Positions 1 through 8,419 of a stretch of DNA of 55,619 nucleotides are shown one piece after another. A program made the translations under genes and the position numbers. Where the stretch lies: contig VXOJ01000009.1 of NCBI GenBank assembly GCA_009840115.1, positions 1 to 55,619 of the forward strand, given 5' to 3'. Origin of the DNA: Gemmatimonadales bacterium. GTDB taxonomy: Bacteria > Gemmatimonadota > Gemmatimonadetes > Palauibacterales > Palauibacteraceae. Each line of letters begins with the position of its first letter. The first letter of the stretch is position 1. Below the pieces are notes generated by a model. That model did no database searches. It saw nothing but the letters and a program-made list of their open reading frames with translations, and was not told the origin of the DNA.

Positions 1-65
1 ATCCTGGCGGGCGGGTCGCGGGCAGGCGGTTCGTCGGGGGCGGGCGGCTCGGTCATGTCGTTCAT
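1..65 (-). CDS. 5' end of an unidentified gene cut by the window edge
   Basis: An ATG at 63-65 overlaps the stop codon of the threonine dehydratase-like gene in an ATGA arrangement, and the frame stays open to the window edge. The visible residues are Pro/Ala/Asp/Glu-rich (MNDMTEPPAPDEPPARDPPA), which looks like a flexible N-terminus. A second ATG at 54-56 is an alternative start. The overlap suggests translational coupling to the PLP enzymes upstream. Too little is visible for any functional call. Confidence 0.5.
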   Translation of the reverse strand, partial: MNDMTEPPAPDEPPARDPPAR

Positions 66-1012
66 GGCACGTCGCCCGCCAGGATGGTGGCCAGGGTGGA
101 CGGATCCAGATTTCCTCCGGACACGATGCAGGCAATCTTGTCCCCCTCCACGGCGCCCGACAGGGCGGCCGCGACGGAGGAGGCGCCCGCCCCTTCGGCC
201 ACGACGCGGTTGCGGGTGGCGAGCCGTCGGATCGCCGCCGCGGTGTCCGCGAGCGTGATCTCGACGGAGTCGGCGAGAAGATCCCGCGCCAGTTCCCACA
301 TCGCGGGTTCCACGTGCGGCCCCCCGATGCCATCGACGAACGAGGGCGTATAGGAGACCGAGACGGCCCGTCCCGCGCGCAGCGACTCGGCGAGCGGGGC
401 CTGCCCCACGACCTCGGATGCGAGGACGGGCACGTCCGGCGCGACGGCCCGCATGCCGGCCGCGATGCCGCAGGCGAGTCCGCCGCCGCCGAAGGGGACG
501 ATCACCGCGTCCACGTCGGGGAGGTCCTCGACCAGTTCGAGCGCGATGGTGCCGTTCCCCGCCATCACGTCGCGGTCCATGAAGGCGTGGACGAACCGTC
601 CGTCCATTCCGTCGAAGCGCTGCGTACGGAACACCTCGAACCACGAGGCGACGGAAGTCTTGACGGCCGTCGCGCCGAGCCGGGCGATCGCGTCCAGCTT
701 GAGCCCCGGCGCCGTCTCCGGAACGACGACCGAGCACGGGACGCCGAGACGCCGCGCGTTCCAGGCGACGCCCTGTGCCATGTTCCCCGCGCTCGCCGTC
801 CATACCCCCGCCGCCAGCTCCGCGGGCGGAATCAGGCCGATCGCGTTCGCCGCCCCCCGGATCTTGAACGAGCCGATCGGCTGAAGGTTTTCGAGCTTGA
901 GCCAGATCTCGGGCCCCCCGTCGACGCCGAGGCGGATGAGCGGCGAGCGGAGAGCCGCCGCGTAGACCCGGTCCCGCGCCGCCTCGATCTCCGGCAGACC
1001 GGGAGGTTTCAC
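62..1012 (-). CDS. Threonine/serine dehydratase-family PLP enzyme
   Basis: 316 aa, a fold-type II PLP enzyme of the threonine ammonia-lyase / serine racemase group, expected to deaminate a beta-hydroxy amino acid to a 2-oxo acid in the cytoplasm. The Schiff-base lysine is K50 in GSFKIRGA. The substrate loop SAGNMAQG is near residues 74-81 and the phosphate-binding tetraglycine loop (PFGGGGLA) near 173-180. It has no C-terminal ACT regulatory domain, so it resembles the short catabolic or single-domain forms rather than full-length biosynthetic IlvA. Its ATG overlaps the stop of the upstream Cys/Met-type lyase by 4 bp (1009-1012), and it overlaps the next gene the same way, so these form one operon. 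Substrate (Thr, Ser or hydroxyaspartate) cannot be decided from sequence. Confidence 0.88.
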   Translation of the reverse strand: MKPPGLPEIEAARDRVYAAALRSPLIRLGVDGGPEIWLKLENLQPIGSFKIRGAANAIGLIPPAELAAGVWTASAGNMAQGVAWNARRLGVPCSVVVPETAPGLKLDAIARLGATAVKTSVASWFEVFRTQRFDGMDGRFVHAFMDRDVMAGNGTIALELVEDLPDVDAVIVPFGGGGLACGIAAGMRAVAPDVPVLASEVVGQAPLAESLRAGRAVSVSYTPSFVDGIGGPHVEPAMWELARDLLADSVEITLADTAAAIRRLATRNRVVAEGAGASSVAAALSGAVEGDKIACIVSGGNLDPSTLATILAGDVP

Positions 1013-2202
1013 GCGGTGAGGCCCGCGACCGCCCGCGGCAGGCTCGCCAGCGCCCGATCCAGGTCGGCCGCGAGATCCTCCGTCGCCTCCAGCCCCGTGG
1101 AGAAGCGGATGAGGGCGTCCCGAATGCCCGCCTTCGCCCGCTCCTCGGCGGACATGCCCGCGTGGACGGCGGCGGCGGGGCGCACCACCAGCGACTCCGG
1201 ACCCCCGAGACTGGCCGCGACCATCGGGATCTCGAGCGCCGCAATGAAGGCCTCGGCCGCGTCGACGCCGCCCTCGAGTTCGAACGACATCATCCCGCCG
1301 AAGCCGTCGAACAGGCGCGCGGCCCGTTCATGCTGCGCGTGGCTCGCCAGCCCCGGATAGTGCACGACGGACACGGCCGGGTGCGCTTCGAGCCGCGCGG
1401 CGAGCCGGCCCGCCGACGCGTTCTGTTCGCGGACGCGCACGCTCAGCGTCTTCAGCCCGCGCTCGAGCAGGAACGCCGCGTGCGGGTCGAGGGAGCCGCC
1501 GAGATGGTCCTGCATCACCTTCACGCGGCGCACGAGGTCCGCCGGCCCGGCCACGCTCCCGGCCACGATGTCGCTGTGGCCGTTCATGTACTTCGTGCAG
1601 CTCTCCAGCACGAGATCGAAGCCGATTTCCGCCGGCCTGAAGTTGATCGGGCTCGCGAACGTGTTGTCGATCAGCGTCACGAGCCCGTGCTCGCGCGCGA
1701 ACGCCACGACGGCCTCCAGATCCGCGACCTGCACGAGCGGATTCGTGAGCGTCTCGACGTACATGGCGCGCGTCGTCGGCGTCAGCGAGGCCGCCCAACC
1801 CGACGGGTCCTGGGGGTCGATCACGGTGTGCCCGATGCGGAACCGCGGCAGGTCCTGCTGCAGGAAGGCGGCCGTGCCGCCGTACAGCGTGTCCTGCACG
1901 AGCACGTGGTCGCCGGCGGACAGCAGCGTGAGCAGCGACCCGGAGATCGCCGCCATCCCGCTGCCGAGGACGAGGGCCGCTTCCGTCGCCTCGAGCGCCG
2001 CGATGCGCTCCCCGAGCACGCGGTGGTTCGGGGTCGTGCTGAGCCGGATGTACCCGATGTCGTGGTAGTCCTCGCCCCGAAGCTCGTAGTTCGCCGTCTG
2101 GTAGATCGGCGTGACGACGGCCCCCTCGGGCCTCGGCTCCTGTTCGCCCGCGTGCACGGCGTCCGTGGACGCCGCCCTTCTCCCATCCCCGAAGTTCTTC
2201 AT
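1009..2202 (-). CDS. Trans-sulfuration PLP enzyme (cystathionine gamma-synthase/lyase or methionine gamma-lyase type)
   Basis: 397 aa, the usual size for the Cys/Met metabolism PLP-dependent family (fold type I). The catalytic lysine is K204 in SCTKYMNGHSD, the PLP-ring aspartate is D179 in IDNTFASP, and the LYGG tyrosine near 107 lies in the active-site region. The ATG at 2202 is chosen because the family-typical N-terminus (STDAVHAGEQ...PIYQT) starts there and GGGAAAG lies just upstream; the frame continues further upstream without family similarity. It is translationally coupled to the following threonine dehydratase-like gene. Producing 2-oxobutyrate or handling homoserine/threonine-derived carbon is a plausible shared theme, but the exact reaction is not resolved. 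Confidence 0.88.
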   Translation of the reverse strand: MKNFGDGRRAASTDAVHAGEQEPRPEGAVVTPIYQTANYELRGEDYHDIGYIRLSTTPNHRVLGERIAALEATEAALVLGSGMAAISGSLLTLLSAGDHVLVQDTLYGGTAAFLQQDLPRFRIGHTVIDPQDPSGWAASLTPTTRAMYVETLTNPLVQVADLEAVVAFAREHGLVTLIDNTFASPINFRPAEIGFDLVLESCTKYMNGHSDIVAGSVAGPADLVRRVKVMQDHLGGSLDPHAAFLLERGLKTLSVRVREQNASAGRLAARLEAHPAVSVVHYPGLASHAQHERAARLFDGFGGMMSFELEGGVDAAEAFIAALEIPMVAASLGGPESLVVRPAAAVHAGMSAEERAKAGIRDALIRFSTGLEATEDLAADLDRALASLPRAVAGLTA

Positions 2203-2219
2203 GTCTTTCCCGTCTTTCG

Positions 2220-2699
2220 TCAGTCCCACATCACGCGGTGGATACGCCACCCGGTTTCGAGCCGCTTCCACACCTCGAGAAACTTGCCGCCGAGTTCGAC
2301 ATCGTCGGGGCCGCGCACCCGGTACGTCCCGTTCGCGAACGCCAGGTCCCCGTCCACCTCGATGTCCTCGATCGTGAACCGGGCCTCGCGCAGCGGCACG
2401 GAACCGGCCAGCGCGCGAGCGATGGCTTCGTGCCCCCGGACCGCCGGCTCTCCGGACGGCAGCCGCACCGCGTCCGGCGTGAAGACGTCGGCGACGGCGT
2501 CGTCCGGCGCTCCCGCGATCAGCGCGGCTTCCCAGCGCCGCGTGACGCGTTCGATCTCCGCGCGCACCGCCTCGTCGGCGACCGCCCCTCCGGTCTCCCC
2601 CGCCTCCGGCGTCCGGCCTCCGCACGCCGCCGCCGCGACCAGGCCGCCCGCCGCAACGATGAACCGAAGCGTTCCTCTCGCGGGCCGTGTTCTTTTCAT
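2220..2699 (-). CDS. Lipoprotein with a SnoaL/DUF4440-type (NTF2-like) domain
   Basis: 159 aa. A basic N-terminus and a hydrophobic stretch end in AAAAC near residue 25, a lipobox. The rest matches the DUF4440/SnoaL-like NTF2 fold: an N-terminal helix with R-WEAAL, then FTPDAV, a conserved G-HEAIA turn, and a C-terminal strand ending in W-RLETGWRIHRVMWD. Such domains are small alpha+beta barrels that bind or isomerise small molecules; many members have no known activity. It lies 17 bp upstream of the PLP lyase start on the same strand, so it is probably co-transcribed, and it faces the DUF2911 gene across about 150 bp of shared promoter space. Confidence 0.8.
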   Translation of the reverse strand: MKRTRPARGTLRFIVAAGGLVAAAACGGRTPEAGETGGAVADEAVRAEIERVTRRWEAALIAGAPDDAVADVFTPDAVRLPSGEPAVRGHEAIARALAGSVPLREARFTIEDIEVDGDLAFANGTYRVRGPDDVELGGKFLEVWKRLETGWRIHRVMWD

Positions 2700-2848
2700 G
2701 GGTCGATATTGTATCGGAGCCCGCGTGCCGCGGCGACGCGCCCCGCTTTCGGGTTCGCGCGCGCCACCGTAGGATGCCCGTCGCTGTTGAGATTTGTTCG
2801 CGCATCGCCGGCCGGCGATGCCGCGCTTGAACCTGCTTGGAGGTACGA

Positions 2849-3481
2849 ATGAAGAAGATGTTCCGCGCCATCCCCTGCCTGGCGATCGCCCTCGGCTTCG
2901 CCCTTGCCTTCGCCACGGCCGCGGAGGCCCAGGACCGGCGCATGAGCCCGCGCGGAGAGGCCGCCACCCAGGTCGGAGGCTCGTTCAACGCGGACGGCGG
3001 CTACGAGGGCGGCTCCTGGGTCGTCGTGACGTACGGCCGCCCCATCCTGCGCGGCCGCGACCTGTTCGGCTCGGGCGATGAGTACGGCCAGCAGTTCCTG
3101 CGCGGGGCGCCGCTGTGGCGCGTCGGGGCGGACCAGTCCACCCGCTTCATGACCGAGACGGATCTCATGTTCGGCGGAGAGCGTCTTCCGGCCGGCGAGT
3201 ACAGCGTGTTCGCGGAACTCACCGAGTCCGAGTGGACGCTGATCTTCTCGACCTGGGGCGCGAAGGACAGCTTCCGCGAGGAGAACCCGGACGCGCTCTG
3301 GGGGGCCTACGGCTACACGCCCGACCGCGACGTGCTGCGCACGGGCATGGACGTGGACGCGATCATGATGTCGGCCGACCAGCTCACGATCTCGTTCATG
3401 GACATGACGCAGGAGGGCGGCGTGTTCACGATCTGGTGGGACGACCAGGTCGCAACTGTCCCCTTCCAGGTCGCCCGCTAA
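2849..3481 (+). CDS. Secreted DUF2911-domain protein
   Basis: 210 aa. The ATG at 2849 follows a perfect GGAGGT at 2839-2844; a TTG twelve bases earlier overlaps that ribosome site and is rejected. A signal peptide (KKMFRAIPCLAIALGF...) ends near AEAQD. The mature part carries the DUF2911 signature: VVTYGRPILRGRDLFG, LWRVGADQSTRF, LPAGEYSVFAEL and a C-terminal beta-rich half. DUF2911 proteins are exported, common in Bacteroidota and Gemmatimonadota, and of unknown function. It is a single gene, convergent with the S9 peptidase and only 4 bp from its stop. Confidence 0.88.
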   Translation: MKKMFRAIPCLAIALGFALAFATAAEAQDRRMSPRGEAATQVGGSFNADGGYEGGSWVVVTYGRPILRGRDLFGSGDEYGQQFLRGAPLWRVGADQSTRFMTETDLMFGGERLPAGEYSVFAELTESEWTLIFSTWGAKDSFREENPDALWGAYGYTPDRDVLRTGMDVDAIMMSADQLTISFMDMTQEGGVFTIWWDDQVATVPFQVAR

Positions 3482-3485
3482 CGCA

Positions 3486-5585
3486 TCACGAGGTCGTGGC
3501 GGCGTAGCGGCGGAACCACTCCAGGGTCGACAGCATCTTTCCGATGTGGTGGCTCGGGCGGCGGCGGATGCCGTGCGGCTCGCCGGGGAAGCGCACGAGC
3601 GACGTCTCCACCCCGAGCAGCTTCAGCGCCTTGAAGTACTGCTCGGATTCGGACATCGGCGTGCGCCAGTCCTCCTCGCCCGTCACGATCCGCGTCGGCG
3701 TCGTCACGTTCTCGACCACGCTCAGGAGCGAGCGCGACTCGTAGTGCTCCACGTGGTCCCAGGGGAGTCCCGGGAACCAGTAGTTGACGCCGTAGGCGGC
3801 CATGTCGGCCGTGAGCACAAAGCTGTACCAGTTGATGACGGGATACCACGACACCGCGGCGCGGAAGCGGTCCGTCCGGCCCACGAGCCAGGCCGTGAGG
3901 ACGCCGCCTCCGCTCCCGCCCACGACGTACAGCTGCTCCTCATCCACGTACCCTTCGTCGATGACCGCGTCGACGCCGGACATGAGGTCGTAGAAGTCGT
4001 CCCCGGGGTACGCGTGGTGGATCAGGTTCCCGAACTCCTCGCCGTAGCTCGTGCTGCCGCGCGGGTTCGTGTACAGGACGACGTAGCCCTGCGCCGCCAT
4101 GAGCTGCTTCTCGAGGTCGAAGCGCGCGCCGTAGTTCGAGAACGGGCCGCCGTGGATCTCGAGGATGAGCGGGTACTCGCGCGAAGGGTCGAAGCCGGGC
4201 GGCTTGATGATCCAGCCGTGGATGGGGCGTCCGTCGTGCGAGGACTCGTACCAGATCTCCTCGACCTCCCCGATCTCCCGCTTGGCCATCAGGTCGTCGT
4301 TGATCCCCGTGAGCACGCGGACATCGCTTCCGGGGCGACCTGTTGCGACTTCGGAGATCACGGCGGGCGTCGTGTAGTTCATCGCGAAGCTGCCGTCGTC
4401 GGCCACGGAGTACGTCGCTCCGGCATAGGCGCGGGCGACCCCGCCGACGTTGTCGGTCAGCACCCGGTGGCCGCTCCCGTCGTCGTCGAGGCGGAAGAGG
4501 GCGAGCTTCGTCATCCCCTCGTCGTCGTAGAGCGCGTACAGCCCCGACCCATCGGGCGCCCAAGTGGCCCCGTACACCTCGCGGTCGAGTCCGCCGGAAA
4601 GCGAACGCGGATCGCTCCCATCCCGGTTCATCACGTAGAGCCGCGTGAGCTGGTAGCCCTGGAAGCGGTCGTCCATCCCGAAGTAGGCGATATGGCGGCC
4701 ATCCGGTGAGACGATCGGCCCGTCATCCGGGCCCCGGCGATCCGTGAGCTGCGTGGTCGTGCCGTCGGCGACGGAGACCTCGAACACCTCCGTGTCCGCT
4801 ACGAAGACGCTCTCCGTGTCCCCGCCCCTGGGGTCGCGTGACATGACGAGGGAGCCTCCGTCCGGCGTCCACGCAAAGTGCGTTCCGCCGATCCCGTTCC
4901 CGGCCCAGTGGTTGTCGCCGCTGGTGATCTGGCGGGCCGTACCGCCTTCCGCCGGCACGACGAACACGTGCACGAACCCGTGCGGAAGATCGCCCAACTG
5001 GTCGAAGCGATACACCAGCCGCTCGACGACCTGCGCGGGCTCGGCCCACTCGGCGCCCTCCGGCGGCGTCGGCATGCCGCCGATCGTCGGTGCCGGCTTC
5101 GGCACCAGCTTCCCGAACGCGATCTGCGTCCCGTCCGGCGACCACTCGAAGGACCGGGGCGGCTCGGTCACGCTCGTGATCGCCGAGGTCTCCCCGGAGT
5201 CCATCCAGCGAACGTGAATCTGCGCGTTCCCGCTGCGGTTCGAGATGAAGGCGAGCCGCGACCCGTCGGGAGACCAGCGCGGCGAACTATCCGAGAAGTC
5301 GCCCGAAGTGAGCGGTCGATGGCCCGACCCGTCCGACCCCACGATCCAGAGGTTCGAGAAGCGGCCGTCCGTCATGATGTCGGCGCGCTGGCGGACGTAG
5401 ACGACCCAGCGGCCGTCCGGCGAGATCTGCGGGTCCCCCGCGATCTCGACCTCGAAGATGTCCTCCATGCGAAGCGGGCCGGACTCGGCCCCCGCCTGCG
5501 CAACCGCCGGCACGGCGACCGCAAGGAGGACGGTGGCGGCGAACAGCGGACCGGAGATTCGGATACGGCGGTGCGGGGCGGTCAT
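3486..5585 (-). CDS. Exported S9-family serine peptidase (dipeptidyl aminopeptidase/acylaminoacyl peptidase type)
   Basis: 699 aa. The ATG at 5585 is preceded by GGAGAG and begins a signal peptide (hydrophobic 12-28, cleavage near VAQAG); the frame continues upstream without features. The N-terminal two thirds is a TolB-like seven-bladed propeller with repeated SPDG motifs (for example ISPDGRWVVYVR, WSPDGSRLAFIS). The C-terminal alpha/beta hydrolase domain holds the triad S558 (GGSGGG), D639 (GEEDWRTP) and H671 (GEPHG), plus the oxyanion-region HGGPFSNYG and NPRGSTSYG motifs. These enzymes cleave oligopeptides in the periplasm. It is divergent from the small lipoproteins at 5768. Confidence 0.93.
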   Translation of the reverse strand: MTAPHRRIRISGPLFAATVLLAVAVPAVAQAGAESGPLRMEDIFEVEIAGDPQISPDGRWVVYVRQRADIMTDGRFSNLWIVGSDGSGHRPLTSGDFSDSSPRWSPDGSRLAFISNRSGNAQIHVRWMDSGETSAITSVTEPPRSFEWSPDGTQIAFGKLVPKPAPTIGGMPTPPEGAEWAEPAQVVERLVYRFDQLGDLPHGFVHVFVVPAEGGTARQITSGDNHWAGNGIGGTHFAWTPDGGSLVMSRDPRGGDTESVFVADTEVFEVSVADGTTTQLTDRRGPDDGPIVSPDGRHIAYFGMDDRFQGYQLTRLYVMNRDGSDPRSLSGGLDREVYGATWAPDGSGLYALYDDEGMTKLALFRLDDDGSGHRVLTDNVGGVARAYAGATYSVADDGSFAMNYTTPAVISEVATGRPGSDVRVLTGINDDLMAKREIGEVEEIWYESSHDGRPIHGWIIKPPGFDPSREYPLILEIHGGPFSNYGARFDLEKQLMAAQGYVVLYTNPRGSTSYGEEFGNLIHHAYPGDDFYDLMSGVDAVIDEGYVDEEQLYVVGGSGGGVLTAWLVGRTDRFRAAVSWYPVINWYSFVLTADMAAYGVNYWFPGLPWDHVEHYESRSLLSVVENVTTPTRIVTGEEDWRTPMSESEQYFKALKLLGVETSLVRFPGEPHGIRRRPSHHIGKMLSTLEWFRRYAATTS

Positions 5586-5767
5586 CTGACACTCTCCGTG
5601 GCTGGGGCATGGATGAGGTGGCATCGGCAACGGACCCTGCGGATCATAGCCGGAAACGGCGGTATCGGAACAGCGCCACCCGATCGCCGGATGTGACCCG
5701 ACGCCGGCACGCCCAGTCTTTGGTTGGAGCTCCAGCGTTCCCAACCGAGGACGAGGGGAAAGAACCG

Positions 5768-6211
5768 ATGAAACTCCGGCACGTTGTCCTGATTGGTGCG
5801 TTGCTGGCGGGTTGCGGATCGGAGACGCCGGTAGAACCGGAGATGCCGCCGCCGAGCGCCGCCGGACTATGGCTGAGCGTGGCCGAGGACCCCACCTCGG
5901 GCTTCTTCGTGCGTCTGGAACATGAGGCCTATGAAGCCCAAACCCAGCGACTTGCAGGGGATTGGATGGACATGGTGAACGGGGAGTTCGAATCGTTGGG
6001 CACCGTCAGTCTCGGTTTGTTCGATCACCCGGATATCTCGTTCACGCTGGAACGACCGTATGAGTGGCCAGAGGGCCAGCGGGCTGAACCACGACGGTTC
6101 GAGGGTCGGATAAGCGGCCGAACCATGAGCGGAACTCTAACGGGCCAGGACTCGGGGACCGCAACACCGATAACGCTGCAGCAGGTCTACCGACCGGAAT
6201 CCGGTCCCTGA
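5768..6211 (+). CDS. Small lipoprotein of unknown function
   Basis: 147 aa. The ATG at 5768 follows a purine-rich AGGGGAAAG. The signal is a short lipoprotein type: KLRHVVLIGALLAGC with Cys16 in a LAGC lipobox. The mature domain is beta-rich and built around G-W-L-S, then polar strands, and ends in GRTMSGTLTGQDSG. That resembles small calycin-like or 'structural' lipoproteins, but I recognise no named family. The next gene, 40 bp downstream, encodes another lipoprotein with the same layout (lipobox, then 'GxW', then G-N/G-T strands), so they may be distant paralogues expressed together. Confidence 0.72.
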   Translation: MKLRHVVLIGALLAGCGSETPVEPEMPPPSAAGLWLSVAEDPTSGFFVRLEHEAYEAQTQRLAGDWMDMVNGEFESLGTVSLGLFDHPDISFTLERPYEWPEGQRAEPRRFEGRISGRTMSGTLTGQDSGTATPITLQQVYRPESGP

Positions 6212-6251
6212 GACCGCTGATACCGCCCGAATGCGCGAAAGGAGAAACGCC

Positions 6252-6743
6252 GTGTACGAGATTGCCCGTCGACGCTGGTGTATCGGCATCGTGCTTCTCG
6301 GTCTGGCCGCGTGCGGTGACGACAGCGATGGCGTCACTCAGGTGGATCCGGACCAACCATCGATTACGGGTACCTGGAACGCCGTACTCCCGTCAGGCCG
6401 GCTCACGCTCGAGCTGCGCGAGCAGCCCCCCGGGGTCGTGACCGGCAACTACAGCATGCCGGTCAGCATCGGATTTGCCGTAACGGGTCCGATATCGAGT
6501 GGCGATCATCGCCATCCCGACGTGCTCCTCCGCTGGTCGGCCCACCTCCCGGAGGCTCGCGGCGGTGATCTCGTTTCGGACTGCACGATTGAAGGAACCG
6601 CGGGGGACAACGGGATCTGGATCACAGGTCAGATCGTCTGCAGCGAAGCTGAAGGCGTGCTTGATGCGCAGAGCGGGCCGGTCACCGTCACCATCGGAGG
6701 CATCAACGCCCCGATCACGCTGAGCCGCCTTCGAATAAGCTGA
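6252..6743 (+). CDS. Small lipoprotein of unknown function
   Basis: 163 aa from a GTG at 6252, chosen because AAAGGAG (6237-6243) sits 8 bp upstream; an ATG at 6231 would overlap that site. The signal peptide ends in GLAAC, a lipobox. The mature protein begins with an acidic linker, then SITGTWNAVL...LTLELRE, a beta-rich pattern repeated to the end. Two cysteines (SDCTIEG and QIVCSEAE) could form one disulfide. No family is recognised. It follows the 5768-6211 lipoprotein by 40 bp and ends just before a strong hairpin that mainly serves the opposing cold-shock gene. Confidence 0.7.
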   Translation: MYEIARRRWCIGIVLLGLAACGDDSDGVTQVDPDQPSITGTWNAVLPSGRLTLELREQPPGVVTGNYSMPVSIGFAVTGPISSGDHRHPDVLLRWSAHLPEARGGDLVSDCTIEGTAGDNGIWITGQIVCSEAEGVLDAQSGPVTVTIGGINAPITLSRLRIS

Positions 6744-6748
6744 AAAAA

Positions 6749-6776
6749 AGGGGCCGCCCGTCGCCGGGCGGCCCCT
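6749..6776 (-). terminator. Intrinsic terminator of the cold-shock gene
   Basis: A perfect 12-bp inverted repeat (AGGGGCCGCCCG, loop of four, then its complement) is followed on the minus strand by seven T residues (A7 at 6743-6749 on the plus strand). It lies 36 bp beyond the cold-shock stop codon. On the plus strand the trailing bases are CTCTTG, so it would end the lipoprotein transcript less efficiently. Confidence 0.88.
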
Positions 6777-6811
6777 CTTGAGTCACCGTTCGCCTGGTGG
6801 CGGTCGGCAAA

Positions 6812-7021
6812 TCACGCGACGCGGGTCACGTTCTCCGCGGCCGGGCCCTTCGTCCCGTCCGTAACGTCGAACTCGACGGCCTCGCCCTCCTTCAGAGTGC
6901 GAAAACCATCCGCCTGAATCGCCGTGTGGTGTACGAAGCAGTCCTTACCGCCCTCTTCCGGGGTAATGAACCCGAAGCCCTTCTGGTCGTTGAACCACTT
7001 CACGGTACCTCTCGTACGCAT
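6812..7021 (-). CDS. Cold-shock domain protein (CspA family)
   Basis: 69 aa, the full family length: a single OB-fold cold-shock domain. RNP1 is KGFGFI (about residues 14-19) and the RNP2 segment is DCFVHH (27-32); W9 and F10 in [12 protein letters not shown] supply base-stacking residues. It should bind single-stranded RNA/DNA and act as an RNA chaperone. The family's usual start (TRGTVKWF) fits the ATG at 7021, which is preceded by GGAGTAGG. It is monocistronic, with about 260 bp of upstream leader and a strong intrinsic terminator. Confidence 0.95.
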   Translation of the reverse strand: MRTRGTVKWFNDQKGFGFITPEEGGKDCFVHHTAIQADGFRTLKEGEAVEFDVTDGTKGPAAENVTRVA

Positions 7022-7284
7022 TTCCTACTCCTTCGTTAGTCATGTCGGAGTTCGGGAAACCCGTAGCTGCCGACCGCTGACCTGTTCGACGCGGTCTCCC
7101 CCGCGCCAGGGTCGTGGCATCCGCCACGCAGGAAACTAAAGAAAAAGGGGCGACCCGTTGTTGAGAGGCCCCCCCGATCCTGCGATCCTGCCTTCTCAGT
7201 TCGGCCGTACCCGGCGTCGCGGGGCCGTCCGAACGCGCGCAATGATCGCCTGCCGGACGTCAAACGTCAAGGGGCGCACCGACC
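7022..7284 (-). promoter_or_regulatory. Untranslated region upstream of the cold-shock gene
   Basis: About 260 bp without a convincing gene between the cold-shock start and the stop of the acetyltransferase gene on the same strand. It should hold the cold-shock promoter and a leader RNA; long structured 5' leaders are typical of cold-shock genes, but I cannot assign -35/-10 boxes. A terminator-like hairpin at 7142-7172 probably separates it from the upstream unit. Confidence 0.35.
7142..7172 (-). terminator. Probable terminator after the acetyltransferase gene
   Basis: Read on the minus strand, GGGGC, a long imperfect loop, then GCCCC is followed directly by TTTTTC. The stem is only five strong pairs and it lies about 110 bp past the acetyltransferase stop, so this is a moderate call. 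Confidence 0.4.
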
Positions 7285-7833
7285 TCAGCCCGTTTCCGTC
7301 CCCACGCGAGGGCTGCGCCGTTCGAGCAGAAGCACGTCCCGCCACCGCCCGTCCAGCCTCCCCAGCCGCTCGCGCCGCCCCACGTGGCGGAAGCCGGCCC
7401 GCTCGTGGATGCGGAGACTTGCGACGTTCTCCGGGAAGATTCCCGCCTGCAGGGTCCAGAGCCCGACCCGCTCGGAGGATTCGACGAGCGCGTTCAGGAG
7501 CCTGAGGCCGATTCCGCCCCCGCGCGCGTCCGCGTCGACGTAGACGCTCACCTCCGCCACGCCGCCGTACACGCAGCGTCCCGAGACGGGAGCCAGGGCC
7601 GCCCACCCGACGACCCGCCCCTCCCGCTCGGCCACGAGCCGACAGCCGTCGAGATGGTTCGCGTCCCACGACTCCCAGCCGGGCGCTTCCGTCTCGAAGG
7701 TGGCGTCCCCCGTCGCGATCCCCTCCTCGTAGATCGTTCGCACCGCCTCCCAGTCCCCGTGAATGAGCGAGCGGATCTCAAGGATGGCCGGGCTCGTCAA
7801 CGCGCTGTCATCCGGGTCGTTCGCCGGTCTCAC
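7285..7833 (-). CDS. GNAT N-acetyltransferase, phosphinothricin/methionine-sulfoximine acetyltransferase type
   Basis: 182 aa, the standard length for the PAT/MddA branch of GNAT. Diagnostic motifs run in order: IYEEGIATGDATFET, WESWDANHLDGCRLVAE, VAEVSVYVDADARGGGIGLR (the acetyl-CoA loop), IFPENVASLRIHERAGFRHV and REKLG-like GRLDGRWRDVLLLERRS. Family members acetylate glutamine-synthetase inhibitors such as phosphinothricin or methionine sulfoximine, or related amino acids. It lies 25 bp downstream of the TlpA-like gene on the same strand and may be the last gene of the M24 peptidase operon. The physiological substrate is not visible from sequence. Confidence 0.88.
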   Translation of the reverse strand: MRPANDPDDSALTSPAILEIRSLIHGDWEAVRTIYEEGIATGDATFETEAPGWESWDANHLDGCRLVAEREGRVVGWAALAPVSGRCVYGGVAEVSVYVDADARGGGIGLRLLNALVESSERVGLWTLQAGIFPENVASLRIHERAGFRHVGRRERLGRLDGRWRDVLLLERRSPRVGTETG

Positions 7834-7858
7834 GCGGGGGCGCCTTCACCATGGCGGG

Positions 7859-8419
7859 TTACTGGGCTTCCGAGAGGACCCTCTCGACGAGCGCCGTCGT
7901 TGCCGGTTCGAAGGGATGGAAGCGGCCGCCCCAATACCCCCGAATCAGGCCCTCCGCGTCCACCAGCAGCGTGTGCGGCACGCCGGGGTAGAGGTCGAGC
8001 GCCTGCGTGAGTCCGGGACCATCGCCGAGGAAGTTCGGATAGGTGATGTCGAACTCCTCCAGGAATCCCTCGACGAGCGCCACGTCGCCTTCATCGATGG
8101 AGATCCCGACCACCTCGAGGGGATCCGCCGCGTACTTCGCATGCATCTGCTGCAACTCGGGCATCTCGTCGCGGCAGGGGATGCACCACGTCGCCCACAG
8201 GTTCAGGACGACGACCCGGCCTCGGAACTGGTCGAGGTCCGCCGGCCGGCCGTCCAGGTGCGTCACCTCGAGCGCGGGGAGAGGACGGTACGAGGCGGGC
8301 GCGCGCTCGGCCGGCTCAGGGGCCCGCGCGGCGTCCCCGGCCGCTCCATCGCGTTCACCCCCGCCGCACCCGGCCGCGATAGTTGCAAGGGCCAAGGCCC
8401 CCAGCGCGGCGCGCCTCAT
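7859..8419 (-). CDS. TlpA-family thioredoxin-fold lipoprotein
   Basis: 186 aa. The N-terminus ends in IAAGC with Cys18 as the lipidated residue, then an Ala/Pro/Glu linker leads to a TlpA/ResA-like domain. The redox motif is WATWCIPC (C79, C82), followed by RDEMPELQQ and the EVVGISID strand. A cis-proline turn (GVPHTLLVDAEGLI) completes the active site. It should act outside the cytoplasmic membrane, reducing cytochrome c apoproteins or other disulfides. It overlaps the preceding gene by ATGA at 8416-8419 and is part of the M24/beta-sandwich/TlpA operon. Confidence 0.9.
   Translation of the reverse strand: MRRAALGALALATIAAGCGGGERDGAAGDAARAPEPAERAPASYRPLPALEVTHLDGRPADLDQFRGRVVVLNLWATWCIPCRDEMPELQQMHAKYAADPLEVVGISIDEGDVALVEGFLEEFDITYPNFLGDGPGLTQALDLYPGVPHTLLVDAEGLIRGYWGGRFHPFEPATTALVERVLSEAQ

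Noticed and set aside
2203..2988. N-terminal extension of the trans-sulfuration enzyme
   Set aside because: The frame stays open but overlaps the DUF4440 lipoprotein gene on the same strand, has Arg/Gly-rich composition, and family similarity starts at 2202.
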